DNA of 7,217 bases from Desulfurococcales archaeon ex4484_204 (lineage in GTDB: Archaea > Thermoproteota > Thermoprotei_A > Sulfolobales > NBVN01). The DNA is taken from positions 1 to 7,217 of the forward strand of contig NJEF01000043.1 in assembly GCA_002255065.1 (NCBI GenBank), in the 5' to 3' direction. Numbering within the stretch: the stretch's first letter is position 1; every line of letters starts with the position of its first letter. The position numbers were made by a program, and so were the translations under genes. Positions 1-5,540 of this stretch are shown piece by piece. The notes under the pieces are model-generated. The model was not told where the DNA came from and made no database searches. It saw only the letters and a list, made by a program, of their open reading frames with translations.

Positions 1-147
1 GCCCCCATCTAGGGCCTGACCTTCGGGCTCGGAGCTGGGCTCCCATCACCCCGCAGCGCCCCTAACCAGCAGTAAACCCTCCCAACCAATCATAATAAGG
101 TTCCTGCCCCTAAGTAACTAGGGGGCTCTAATAGCTGGGCTCGCTAC
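1..147. other. Edge region with no supportable gene
   Basis: No coding region can be supported here. On the minus strand an ATG at 44-46 opens a frame that runs off the left edge (about 15 codons), and one plus-strand frame is open from the edge to a TAA near 63, but neither resembles a family I know. No tRNA T-loop, terminator or strong TATA box is visible. Confidence 0.4.
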
Positions 148-774
148 CTAAACCTTGGTGTAGATCTCGACCCCCAACTTCTCAGCAGCTTCTAGCGCAT
201 CCCTATCGGCGTAGGGCGTTATCATTATTAGCCTAGCAGGCTTCCTGCCCTCAACCCTCTCGTAGAACTCCGCCTTCCTCTTAAATACGTATACATCGGC
301 CTTACCGACATGCGACTTGATCTCGACAAGGACCACCTTCTCATCATGCACCGATACATCGACGTCAACAATGCTTGGGTACTTAAACACGTAGCCCTCG
401 CTGTCAAACCTAGACCACCTCTCAACCCTTAAACCCAGCTCCTCCTCAACAACCCCCCTTAAACCCTCCCTAAAAGCCTCCTCAGCCAGCATACCCCACC
501 TAGCCCCTAAAGCGTCTAAGTGCCTCCTAAGAACGCTGAACCCCTCCATCATATCCCTCCTCAGCCTAGCCATCTCCTCGTCACGCCTCTTGAACCCCTC
601 CATCATGTCCTTTCTTAGCCTGACTAACTCAGCTTCATGCCTATCCAGCCTCTTGAGGATCTCCCCTAGGCCTATCAGGCCCGCTACTGCGTACCTAAAC
701 TCCTCGTCCTCCTTCAATAGCTTGAACACCTTCTCCTTAAGCTCCCTTAGAGACACGTCCTCCACCGTGCACAC
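148..774 (-). CDS. Coiled-coil PD-(D/E)XK nuclease-like protein (DUF3782/COG5493 type)
   Basis: This 208-residue protein has two parts. Residues about 8-90 are charged and helical, probably a coiled coil, with an 18-residue internal repeat: RLRKDMMEGF at 52-61 and RLRRDMMEGF at 70-79. Residues about 95-208 look like a PD-(D/E)XK nuclease fold, with D137/D139 in a DVDVS strand followed by the core E151-I-K153 (VLVEIKS), then a YADRDALEAAEKLGVEIY-type ending. The catalytic D...ExK set is intact, so DNA or RNA cleavage or binding is possible; proteins of this family are widespread in hyperthermophilic archaea and mostly uncharacterised. The start is a GTG at 774; GTG codons at residues 4 and 7 are alternatives, and no Shine-Dalgarno decides. 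It lies 13 bases after the degraded metallo-beta-lactamase gene, whose tail holds its likely promoter. The substrate is unknown, and a defence or repair role would be a guess. Confidence 0.8.
   Translation of the reverse strand: MCTVEDVSLRELKEKVFKLLKEDEEFRYAVAGLIGLGEILKRLDRHEAELVRLRKDMMEGFKRRDEEMARLRRDMMEGFSVLRRHLDALGARWGMLAEEAFREGLRGVVEEELGLRVERWSRFDSEGYVFKYPSIVDVDVSVHDEKVVLVEIKSHVGKADVYVFKRKAEFYERVEGRKPARLIMITPYADRDALEAAEKLGVEIYTKV
537..621. repeat. 54-bp-period internal repeat in the coiled-coil nuclease gene
   Basis: Positions 537-567 and 591-621 are close copies offset by 54 bases (18 codons), both starting with TGAACCCCTCCATCAT on the plus strand. They encode the duplicated RLR(K/R)DMMEGF segment of the coiled coil. 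The differences are mostly synonymous, which suggests an old in-frame tandem duplication kept in frame by selection. Confidence 0.75.
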
Positions 775-787
775 CCCGTAGACCCAG

Positions 788-1406
788 CTACCCCAAGCTA
801 TACCGTACTAAGTGGAATAAATATTCACCGAGGCAGCTAGCGCTTATTAGCTGGTCATTCATTAGGACCTCATCCACGTACTCGGATATAGCTACGTATG
901 CGTTAACCGGACGCGACCTAACGCCCTCGGCAAGCAAGCACACCTTAGCACCCCCGACCCTGTAAACCCTCATAAGTCCTGAAGCCGTCCTATAAGTCTC
1001 AACAATAGCCCCCCCTAGTGAAGGGGGCCCCTATGGAGAGCGATACATCCCCTCCACCCACGTACATCGATGGGATGAACAAGTGTGGGTGGGCGATCAC
1101 CGGCACCCTACTGCTAACCTCCCTTAACACCTCGATTAAGCTCCCCGTGTGGTCGTAGTGCCTATGGGATACAGCTATGGCTTCAACCCCCTTAAGCCCT
1201 AAACCAAGGATCCTCAGGTTCCTCAGCAGGGTACCCCCCTCCTGACCGGTATCGAATAGGGCCCTCCTAACCCTACCCCCACCATCCTCAACCTCAACAA
1301 GTACTGAGAGGCCGTGCTGCCATACGAGCCCCCTAACATCGTAGCCCGAGTAGTCCTCAATAACCACGGTTAGCTTAGCCTTTAAGGCCCTCACCAGCAC
1401 ACCCAT
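788..1406 (-). pseudogene. Frameshifted, shortened metallo-beta-lactamase (COG1237-type) gene
   Basis: The first 135 codons (1406 down to 999) give the N-terminal half of a COG1237 metallo-beta-lactamase, the group that includes dihydropterin ribofuranosyl-aminobenzene phosphate synthases. Visible motifs are EDYSGYD at 17-23, HGLSVLVE at 31-38, FDTGQ at 51-55, the metal-binding HRHYDH at 81-86 and IAHPHLF around 104-110. The frame stops right after PFTRGGYC. A run of seven C at 1009-1015 (G on the coding strand) lies just before that stop. Removing one base continues the frame without a stop into a further open stretch that ends at 788, passing an EVLMNDQ segment reminiscent of the family's E-x-x-x-D-D-Q region. 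Even repaired, the product is about 205 residues, whereas the family usually has about 270-300, so the C-terminal metal-binding part is missing. The ATG at 1406 has a TATA box just upstream. It could instead be a sequencing error plus a truncation; the family call for the second segment is tentative. Confidence 0.6.
816..825 (-). promoter_or_regulatory. Candidate TATA box for the nuclease-like gene
   Basis: On the minus strand this reads AATATTTATT. It lies about 42-51 bases ahead of the GTG at 774, which would put the transcription start near 795 and give a leader of about 20 bases. It falls inside the tail of the upstream pseudogene. This is position and composition only. Confidence 0.4.
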
Positions 1407-1419
1407 AGATCTTTGGGAG

Positions 1420-1428
1420 GGCTTAAAG
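1420..1428 (-). promoter_or_regulatory. Candidate TATA box for the metallo-beta-lactamase pseudogene
   Basis: The minus strand reads CCTTTAAGC between the recombinase stop and the ATG at 1406. The spacing of about 15-22 bases to the ATG is short, so transcription would be leaderless or come by readthrough from the recombinase gene. Confidence 0.3.
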
Positions 1429-1436
1429 GGCCTTCC

Positions 1437-2327
1437 TCAGGCCTCGGCAGCGAACGCCCTTAGGTACTGCCTCTTAAGGTCCTCCTTAAGTAGGTGGAGG
1501 TAGGCCTGCGTCGTCTTAATATCCCTGTGCCCCAAGATCGCCTGAACTGCTGGTAGGTTCATACCCCTCCTCAAAGCCTCCGTAGCGAACGTGTGCCTAA
1601 GTACGTGGGGCCTGACCTTCCCCGGGTCGAGACCTGCCCTCCTAGCAAGGGATTTAAGCCTCTTGTAGAGCCCTGAGTAGCTTAGAGGGACTAACCTACC
1701 CCCCTCACTAACCGTGGGTAGGTACGCCTTAAGCACCGCCTCTGTTAAGGGGCCGTAGAAGACCACCCTCTCCTCACCGTACTTAGCGTTCCTAACAACT
1801 ATCTCCCTACCCTCAACGTCTACGTCGTCCTTAGTTATCGATAGGAGCTCCTGGGCCCTAAGACCTGTCTCGAAGAGCAGGGAGACTATGAGGAGGTCGA
1901 GGACGTCCCTAGATGCCTCGAGGAGCTTGAGGACCTCCCTATCGCTTAAGGTACCGACCCTAGGCCTGCCCCTAGGCCTTGAAACAGCTGGCAGCCTACC
2001 AGCCCTCCCCAGCCACTGGAGGAAGGACCTAACGAATAGGGAGTAGTAGTGGAGGGTTGCCTGAACCTTCCTCCTACTCCTAGAACCCCTAGCGAACCCT
2101 TTTCTAAGCCTTTCAAGCCTCCACCTAGTGTAGTCCCTAATACCTAGCTCCCTAACAAGCTCCTTACCGGTAAACCTGAGGAAGTCCGTTATCCCAGCCC
2201 TATAGGCCTTAACGGTCTTGTCCGAAGCACCTGATGCGGTGAGGGCTAGGAGGAACTCCTCCAAAGCTTCCCACACGCTTAGGTCCTCAACACCTTCAGG
2301 CGGTGGCTGGAGCTCGAACCTAACCAT
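1437..2327 (-). CDS. xerA: XerA-type tyrosine recombinase
   Basis: This 296-residue protein is a complete tyrosine recombinase/integrase. An N-terminal SAM-like core-binding domain occupies about residues 15-110 (WEALEEFLLALTASGASDKT, then RSFLQWLGRAGRLP). A catalytic domain follows, with all active-site residues in place: R157 in TGLRAQEL, K182 in the NAKYGEERVV hairpin, H241-x-x-R244 in RPHVLRHTFAT, H267 in AILGHRDIKTT and nucleophile Y276 in TTQAYLHL. Length and motifs match archaeal XerA, which resolves chromosome dimers at a dif site, although related integrases of mobile elements cannot be excluded from sequence alone. The ATG at 2327 is preceded by a good TATA box that begins right at the stop of the PhoU-like gene. 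The broken metallo-beta-lactamase gene starts 30 bases downstream. No tRNA or attachment-site duplication is seen nearby, which favours a housekeeping XerA. Confidence 0.9.
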   Translation of the reverse strand: MVRFELQPPPEGVEDLSVWEALEEFLLALTASGASDKTVKAYRAGITDFLRFTGKELVRELGIRDYTRWRLERLRKGFARGSRSRRKVQATLHYYSLFVRSFLQWLGRAGRLPAVSRPRGRPRVGTLSDREVLKLLEASRDVLDLLIVSLLFETGLRAQELLSITKDDVDVEGREIVVRNAKYGEERVVFYGPLTEAVLKAYLPTVSEGGRLVPLSYSGLYKRLKSLARRAGLDPGKVRPHVLRHTFATEALRRGMNLPAVQAILGHRDIKTTQAYLHLLKEDLKRQYLRAFAAEA

Positions 2328-2360
2328 TAACCATACCGAGAGGTGGTTAGGGGTGTATTA

Positions 2361-2370
2361 CCTTTAAAGA
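2361..2370 (-). promoter_or_regulatory. TATA box of the recombinase gene
   Basis: TCTTTAAAGG on the minus strand, 34-43 bases before the ATG at 2327, predicts a transcription start near 2338 and a leader of about 10 bases. ACCTTTAAAG (2360-2369 on the plus strand) recurs inside the 12-bp palindrome at 3535-3546. Confidence 0.55.
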
Positions 2371-2371
2371 C

Positions 2372-3433
2372 CTACAGGTAGGCCCTACTTATGTCTAGGG
2401 TCTCACCCGTCTTCTCGATAGCTATATCGAACGCGGTCTCAGCAACCGTTTCGAGGGCGTTGCTAGCCTCGTTAAGCCTGTCTACGAACTCCCTAATAGC
2501 TAGGTAGGCCTCATCTAGGCCGAACTCCTTGAACAGCATCTCGTTGTACTTCCTTATGTGGCTGTGGTACTCCGTGATGAGGTTTAGGGCTTCGTTGATT
2601 AGGTACGGGTCTAGCTGGGATAGGCACCTATCGACCCTATCGACTATTAGGAGGAGGGTGTCGGTAGCCTCCTTAACTATCTCAGACATCCTAGCTAGCT
2701 TAGCCAAGATCTCGCTACCCCTAACCACCAAGATCTCCGATGCCCTGTAGAGGGAGTCAGCGGCCTCCTCAAACGACCTAGCAACAGCTCTGTACTCAGT
2801 GACTAGGGTTGGCTTAATCCCTAGGTACTTGCTCACAGACCTGTTAGCCTGGGCTAGGAGGAGCTGCCTAGCTGATAGGGCGTGGAGCCTGTCGACCTCG
2901 TTCTCGAGCTCGGCCACCTCGTTGAGTAGGTGGGGCTTCTCCTCAATAATTGAGGTCTGTATGTGCTGTATCATGAACCTAACGAGGTTTGACATCCTGC
3001 CCACAACAGCTGTAACTGAGTACTTACTGGGGTCTATCATTATCTGTATTATGACCTTCTTAGGCGTGTGCTCAATGATCTCGCTACCTATTAGGAGCCT
3101 CACAACACCCCTAATCACCTTTAGGTGGGCCTCCGATAGAACCCCGCTCACGGACTCTATGACGACCCTATCCATACCGAGTATGTAGCCAGCGTAGATG
3201 GACCTAGTGAGGAGGTTCTCCGAGGACCCGGAGCTCACCCTAACCGTGAGGACCCTCTCCCTCCTCCTACCAACCATGCTCAGGGGCGCGAGCCTTAACG
3301 TCCCGTCCTCAAGGACCTCAATATTCACCGTGTCGCCGGGCGATAGGCCCACCGACTTAACCCACTCAGCCGGCAGGGAGATCATTAGCGTTGACCTACC
3401 GAACCTCTGAACCCTCCTTATCTCCTGCAACAT
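2372..3433 (-). CDS. AbrB-PhoU fusion, phosphate-uptake-type regulator
   Basis: This 353-residue protein joins an N-terminal SpoVT/AbrB DNA-binding domain (residues about 4-51: RRVQRFGRSTLMISLPAEW, then LSPGDTVNIEVLEDGTLRL) to a linker domain (about 55-140) and a C-terminal helical PhoU region (about 145-340). PhoU-like acidic helix motifs are visible, such as ELENEVDRLH at 175-184 (E177 and D181 four apart) and SFEEAADSLYR at 220-230, with a second, similar helical unit near 315-335 (FVDRLNEASNALETVAETA). PhoU proteins bind metal clusters and modulate phosphate transport and its signalling; in archaea the AbrB domain presumably brings this sensing to DNA. It is a cytosolic protein with no signal peptide or membrane segment. 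No pst transporter gene is in the window, so the regulated target is not shown. The ATG at 3433 has a well-placed TATA box. The recombinase promoter begins immediately after its stop. The family is clear; the precise role is inferred. Confidence 0.85.
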   Translation of the reverse strand: MLQEIRRVQRFGRSTLMISLPAEWVKSVGLSPGDTVNIEVLEDGTLRLAPLSMVGRRRERVLTVRVSSGSSENLLTRSIYAGYILGMDRVVIESVSGVLSEAHLKVIRGVVRLLIGSEIIEHTPKKVIIQIMIDPSKYSVTAVVGRMSNLVRFMIQHIQTSIIEEKPHLLNEVAELENEVDRLHALSARQLLLAQANRSVSKYLGIKPTLVTEYRAVARSFEEAADSLYRASEILVVRGSEILAKLARMSEIVKEATDTLLLIVDRVDRCLSQLDPYLINEALNLITEYHSHIRKYNEMLFKEFGLDEAYLAIREFVDRLNEASNALETVAETAFDIAIEKTGETLDISRAYL

Positions 3434-3458
3434 TTATACCCACTAAAACAGTTTTAAC

Positions 3459-3475
3459 ATATTTAAAAAGTATTT
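3459..3475 (-). promoter_or_regulatory. Promoter of the PhoU-like gene
   Basis: On the minus strand, AAATACTTTTTAAATAT holds a TATA element (TTTTTAAA) with an A-rich BRE-like flank. The TATA core lies about 30-35 bases ahead of the ATG at 3433, so the transcript would have almost no leader. One copy of the AAGTATTT repeat overlaps it. Confidence 0.55.
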
Positions 3476-3600
3476 CCCAAGTTTAAGCATTCAAATACAG
3501 ACTTAATTACTTATTGCTAAGTATTTTAGCGCCCACCTTTAAAGGTAAGCACAGCTAATGAATTAACTTAACAGCTTAATACCTACCTACGGAAGTATTT
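3468..3600 (+). repeat. Three AAGTATTT direct repeats
   Basis: The octamer AAGTATTT occurs at 3468-3475, 3519-3526 and 3593-3600, all in the same orientation, in the AT-rich spacer upstream of the PhoU-like gene. The first overlaps that gene's promoter and the third overlaps a TATA-like box pointing the other way. They could be operator half-sites or by-products of AT-rich promoter sequence. Confidence 0.4.
3535..3546. promoter_or_regulatory. 12-bp palindrome ACCTTTAAAGGT
   Basis: This perfect palindrome contains a TTTAAA core, so it can act as a TATA-like element in both directions or as an operator. Ten of its bases recur at the recombinase promoter (2360-2369). The role is inferred from symmetry and location. 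Confidence 0.4.
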
Positions 3601-3604
3601 AAAG
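3594..3604 (+). promoter_or_regulatory. Candidate plus-strand TATA box ahead of the GC-rich RNA candidate
   Basis: AGTATTTAAAG lies about 25-30 bases before 3628, where the sequence turns from AT-rich to GC-rich. A second weaker box, CATATAAG, is at 3625-3632. Either could drive a plus-strand transcript through 3631-3765. Confidence 0.4.
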
Positions 3605-3643
3605 CTTAGGCGACGTGCTTAGTTCATATAAGAAGGAGGTACC

Positions 3644-3672
3644 GCTAAGGTAGGGCTCCCGCTAAGGGTAGG
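3644..3672 (+). repeat. Short tandem motif GCTAAGG(G)TAGG
   Basis: GCTAAGGTAGG at 3644-3654 is followed 17 bases on by GCTAAGGGTAGG at 3661-3672, within the GC-rich RNA candidate. The second copy continues into closely spaced G pairs (to 3679) that could form a two-layer G-quadruplex. Confidence 0.45.
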
Positions 3673-3726
3673 TGGGAGGTCGCAGTAACTAGAGGACCTA
3701 GGTTAGGCGGTGCAGGGGAAGTCAGT

Positions 3727-3740
3727 GGGAAGCGCTTCCC
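3727..3740. repeat. 14-bp perfect palindrome GGGAAGCGCTTCCC
   Basis: The two halves are exact reverse complements. As RNA it gives a GGGAA/TTCCC stem with a GCGC loop, extendable by T3726-G3741 and G3725-C3742; its right half can pair instead with GGGAAG at 3716-3721. It may be a hairpin of the RNA candidate or a dimeric protein-binding site upstream of the HEPN-MNT gene. Confidence 0.5.
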
Positions 3741-3775
3741 GCACCAGCGCCCCAGGTACTTAAAGGTAGCGGTTA

Positions 3776-3786
3776 GGTTAAATAAG
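3776..3786 (+). promoter_or_regulatory. Candidate TATA box of the HEPN-MNT gene
   Basis: AGGTTAAATAA lies about 77-87 bases before the preferred ATG at 3863. A transcription start near 3810 would leave a leader of about 50 bases, which agrees with the Shine-Dalgarno seen at 3853-3857. Confidence 0.4.
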
Positions 3787-3852
3787 CTAATAAAACTTGA
3801 TTCTAGGGTGCGTTGGGTAAGCGGTTATTGGCGCTGTACGGGTGCTGGCTGT

Positions 3853-3857
3853 GAGGG
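3853..3857 (+). promoter_or_regulatory. Shine-Dalgarno GAGGG that selects the ATG at 3863
   Basis: GAGGG ends 5 bases before the ATG at 3863. The in-frame GTG codons at 3842 and 3851 have no such site, so the ATG is preferred. Confidence 0.5.
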
Positions 3858-3862
3858 TTAGG

Positions 3863-4615
3863 ATGCAGTTAGAGCTCGTTAAGAGGTACTTCAATGAGTT
3901 CAGGAGCTTCCGTTCACGTGGTGAGTCCGTATACGCTGTTGAGAGGCTAGCCCAGCTCGTAGTGCAGTCCCTCCTCGATCTAGGGGCTATGATGGCTGTG
4001 CACGGAGCTGGTAGGAAGCCCGAGACCTACAGAGGGGTTGCTGAGTACCTAGCTAGGGAGCTAGGGCTTAGTGAGGACCTTAAGGAGTTCCTCAAGGGCT
4101 TAGCGGGCTTCAGGAACATCCTAGTTCATGGATACGCGGAGATCGATAGGGGGCTTGAGGAGGAGGCCTTTAAAGCTATGGAGGGGGGGCTCCCCCTAAT
4201 CTTAGGTAGGTTAGAGAGCTACGTTAAAGAACTTAGGGCGGACCCCGGCGAGGTCATGGAAGTAGCTGCGAGGCTTGAGGGCGTGTTCAGGAAGTATGGG
4301 GTGAGGCTAGCTTTCCTCTACGGCTCTAGAGCTAGGCTCGGTGAGGGAAGGGATTACGACATAGCCGTAGTAGCTGACTTCAGGAACGCCTTAGAGTTAG
4401 GGAGGTTGCTCGTGGATATAGCTGATGCACTGGAGGTTCACGAGGATTGCGTGGACTTAGTGCACTTAAACACCGCACCGCTAAACCTAGTGTACACTGT
4501 CGTGAGCGATGGGAGGGTCATATACGGCGACGAGGAGGAGGCCCGTAACTACCTGTATAGGAGGTACGTAGAGCTGCTAGATCAGTGGACCTACCAACAC
4601 CGACTGCTTAAGTAG
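3863..4615 (+). CDS. Single-chain HEPN-MNT (HepT-MntA-like) toxin-antitoxin fusion protein
   Basis: The frame opens at a GTG at 3842 (257 codons), but the ATG at 3863 (250 codons) has a Shine-Dalgarno. Numbering here is from 3842. Residues about 8-132 form a helical HEPN/DUF86 domain with the HepT active motif R91-NILV-H96-G-Y98 (RX4HXY). In studied pairs, R and H are the RNase residues and the Y is AMPylated by MntA to silence the toxin. Residues about 145-230 form a minimal nucleotidyltransferase domain: FLYGSR at 158-163, then D171-Y-D173 in GRDYDIAVV, and a third likely acidic residue D205 in CVDLVHL. The gap between GS and DxD is 8 residues, two fewer than the usual GSX10DXD. HepT and MntA are normally separate neighbouring genes; here one chain carries both, toxin first, with no stop between. 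A helical tail (about 232-257, rich in Tyr and Leu) follows. The gene stands alone between a candidate RNA and a convergent gene. The domain calls are strong; toxin activity in vivo is inferred. Confidence 0.85.
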   Translation: MQLELVKRYFNEFRSFRSRGESVYAVERLAQLVVQSLLDLGAMMAVHGAGRKPETYRGVAEYLARELGLSEDLKEFLKGLAGFRNILVHGYAEIDRGLEEEAFKAMEGGLPLILGRLESYVKELRADPGEVMEVAARLEGVFRKYGVRLAFLYGSRARLGEGRDYDIAVVADFRNALELGRLLVDIADALEVHEDCVDLVHLNTAPLNLVYTVVSDGRVIYGDEEEARNYLYRRYVELLDQWTYQHRLLK

Positions 4616-4640
4616 GCCCCCCTAAGGAGAGCTGCTGGGA

Positions 4641-4670
4641 TTAAGTAGCTGTATACCGCTAGCTACTTAA
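4641..4670. terminator. Perfect inverted repeat at the convergent gene junction
   Basis: TTAAGTAGCT at 4641-4650 and AGCTACTTAA at 4661-4670 are exact reverse complements around a 10-base centre. The repeat covers the stop codon (4663-4665) of the minus-strand gene and lies 25 bases after the stop of the plus-strand gene, so it could fold at the 3' end of both transcripts. There is no T-tract as in usual archaeal terminators, so a bidirectional terminator or RNA-processing role is inferred. It could also be a recombinase site. Confidence 0.4.
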
Positions 4671-5400
4671 TAACCACCCTACCGCAGGGTGAGGGGGCTA
4701 CGAGCTCTGTTCCCGGAACTGCTGGGAGCCTCGGTAGGTACTCCGAGTAGTGTATGGGTATGAAGTACCTAGGCTTAACGTAGCTAACCACGTACTCAAC
4801 GTCTACCTCGCTTGTGTGGCCGTAAGCCCTGGCCTCCTCGGCTAGCTCCCTGGGGGCGCTTACCTCATGGATGAGGACGTCGGCCCCTCTGGCCTCGCTG
4901 AGGAATGATGGGTTGGGTAGGGTGTCCCCGCTGTAGGCTACTACGTAGCTTGAGATCTTCATGATTATTGATGAGGCCGTTACCGAGTGCTTAGCTGGGA
5001 TAGCCTTAACCCTAACACCGCCCAGCGATGCCTCGCTCCCCAGGCTTAGCTCCGTGAAGTCCAGGTTCTCAAGGCAGTGGCGAGCCCCGACAGCCCTTAG
5101 GAGGTCCTTAACAGCACCTACGGCATCAGGTATTGAGGCGATCCTAACAACCCTACCCCTAGCTCTAGCCATCTGAGCTAGCGTAGGTACGCCCAGGATG
5201 TGGTCGCCGTGCCTGTGGGTCAGGATCAGGTAGTCCACATCCCAAGGCTCCCTACCAACACACCTAACGTAGCCCCAGTAGGAACCCTCGCCGAAGTCGA
5301 GGAGCACCTTAGAACTCCCTCCCTCAACCAGGATCGAGATGTGCCCGAACGATGGGTTGGTTACCCAGCCACCTACACCTATGAAGGTCACCCTAAGCAT
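4663..5400 (-). CDS. RNase Z-like metallo-beta-lactamase-fold hydrolase
   Basis: This intact 245-residue MBL-fold protein has a full two-metal site: the opening MLRVTFIGVGG strand, LLDFGEG at 33-39, H62-R-H64-G-D66-H67 in THRHGDH, H138 in PAKHSV, D159 in AYSGDT, and H217 in FIPIHYS near the end. Additional conserved-looking residues are H178-E in LIHEV and H195 in YGHTSE. The pattern SGDT...HE...GHTS...HYS follows COG1234 (RNase Z/ElaC-like) proteins. True archaeal tRNase Z is usually about 300 residues with an exosite arm, so a tRNA 3'-processing role is uncertain and a general phosphodiesterase is equally likely. It is cytosolic. The ATG at 5400 has a clear TATA box 32-37 bases upstream and a leader of about 10 bases. 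The gene converges with the HEPN-MNT gene; the stops are 47 bases apart. Confidence 0.8.
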   Translation of the reverse strand: MLRVTFIGVGGWVTNPSFGHISILVEGGSSKVLLDFGEGSYWGYVRCVGREPWDVDYLILTHRHGDHILGVPTLAQMARARGRVVRIASIPDAVGAVKDLLRAVGARHCLENLDFTELSLGSEASLGGVRVKAIPAKHSVTASSIIMKISSYVVAYSGDTLPNPSFLSEARGADVLIHEVSAPRELAEEARAYGHTSEVDVEYVVSYVKPRYFIPIHYSEYLPRLPAVPGTELVAPSPCGRVVIK

Positions 5401-5430
5401 GTAGGCACCGCCGAGAAACTAGCGGGCACT

Positions 5431-5440
5431 GTATATAGGG
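5431..5440 (-). promoter_or_regulatory. TATA box of the RNase Z-like gene
   Basis: CCCTATATAC on the minus strand, about 31-40 bases before the ATG at 5400, is preceded by an A-rich BRE-like CTAAAA. Its plus-strand reading GTATATAGGG could also drive a transcript into 5461-5600. Confidence 0.6.
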
Positions 5441-5540
5441 TTTTAGCTAGGTAGGTTCGGAAGTAACCCCTAACCCAGCACGTAGCTAGCGGGGATGAAA
5501 AGCTGGAACGATCCGTGAAGCCATCTACGTAGCCCTCAAC

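Larger units (their letters stand above)
3628..3765 (+). ncRNA. Candidate structured RNA in the divergent gap
   Basis: This stretch has no supportable open frame: an SD-like GGAGG at 3635-3639 has no start codon within 10 bases. It is GC-rich (84 G+C in 3631-3770) compared with the flank (63 in 3431-3630), as structured RNAs of hyperthermophiles often are. Complementary segments suggest a closed fold. An outer helix pairs AGGTACC 3637-3643 with GGTACTT 3755-3761 (one G-U pair). CTCCC 3656-3660 pairs with GGGAG 3674-3678, and AGGTC 3677-3681 with GACCT 3695-3699; these two share 3677-3678. GGTGC 3709-3713 pairs with GCACC 3741-3745, stacked on GGGAAG 3716-3721 with CTTCCC 3735-3740. It matches no RNA family I recognise (not tRNA, and too short for RNase P RNA or SRP RNA). 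It could instead be a long leader of the HEPN-MNT gene. Confidence 0.35.

Noticed and set aside
2529..3410. Three open plus-strand frames opposite the AbrB-PhoU gene
   Set aside because: They are antisense to a clearly coding frame with recognisable domains, their translations are Ser/Thr/Leu-rich with no family likeness, and no promoter or Shine-Dalgarno supports them.
3434..3862. tRNA gene as an attachment site for the recombinase
   Set aside because: No T-loop GTTCRA pattern, acceptor stem or anticodon arm can be drawn, and no duplicated end of a tRNA gene is seen.
5200..5454. Plus-strand 84-codon frame
   Set aside because: It lies opposite the N-terminal half and promoter of the RNase Z-like gene, whose metal motif is intact; the antisense translation has no recognisable features.
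5490..5530. Possible C/D box guide RNA (GGGGATGA near 5491-5498)
   Set aside because: There is no proper RTGATGA C box and no CTGA D box at suitable spacing, so the pattern fails.
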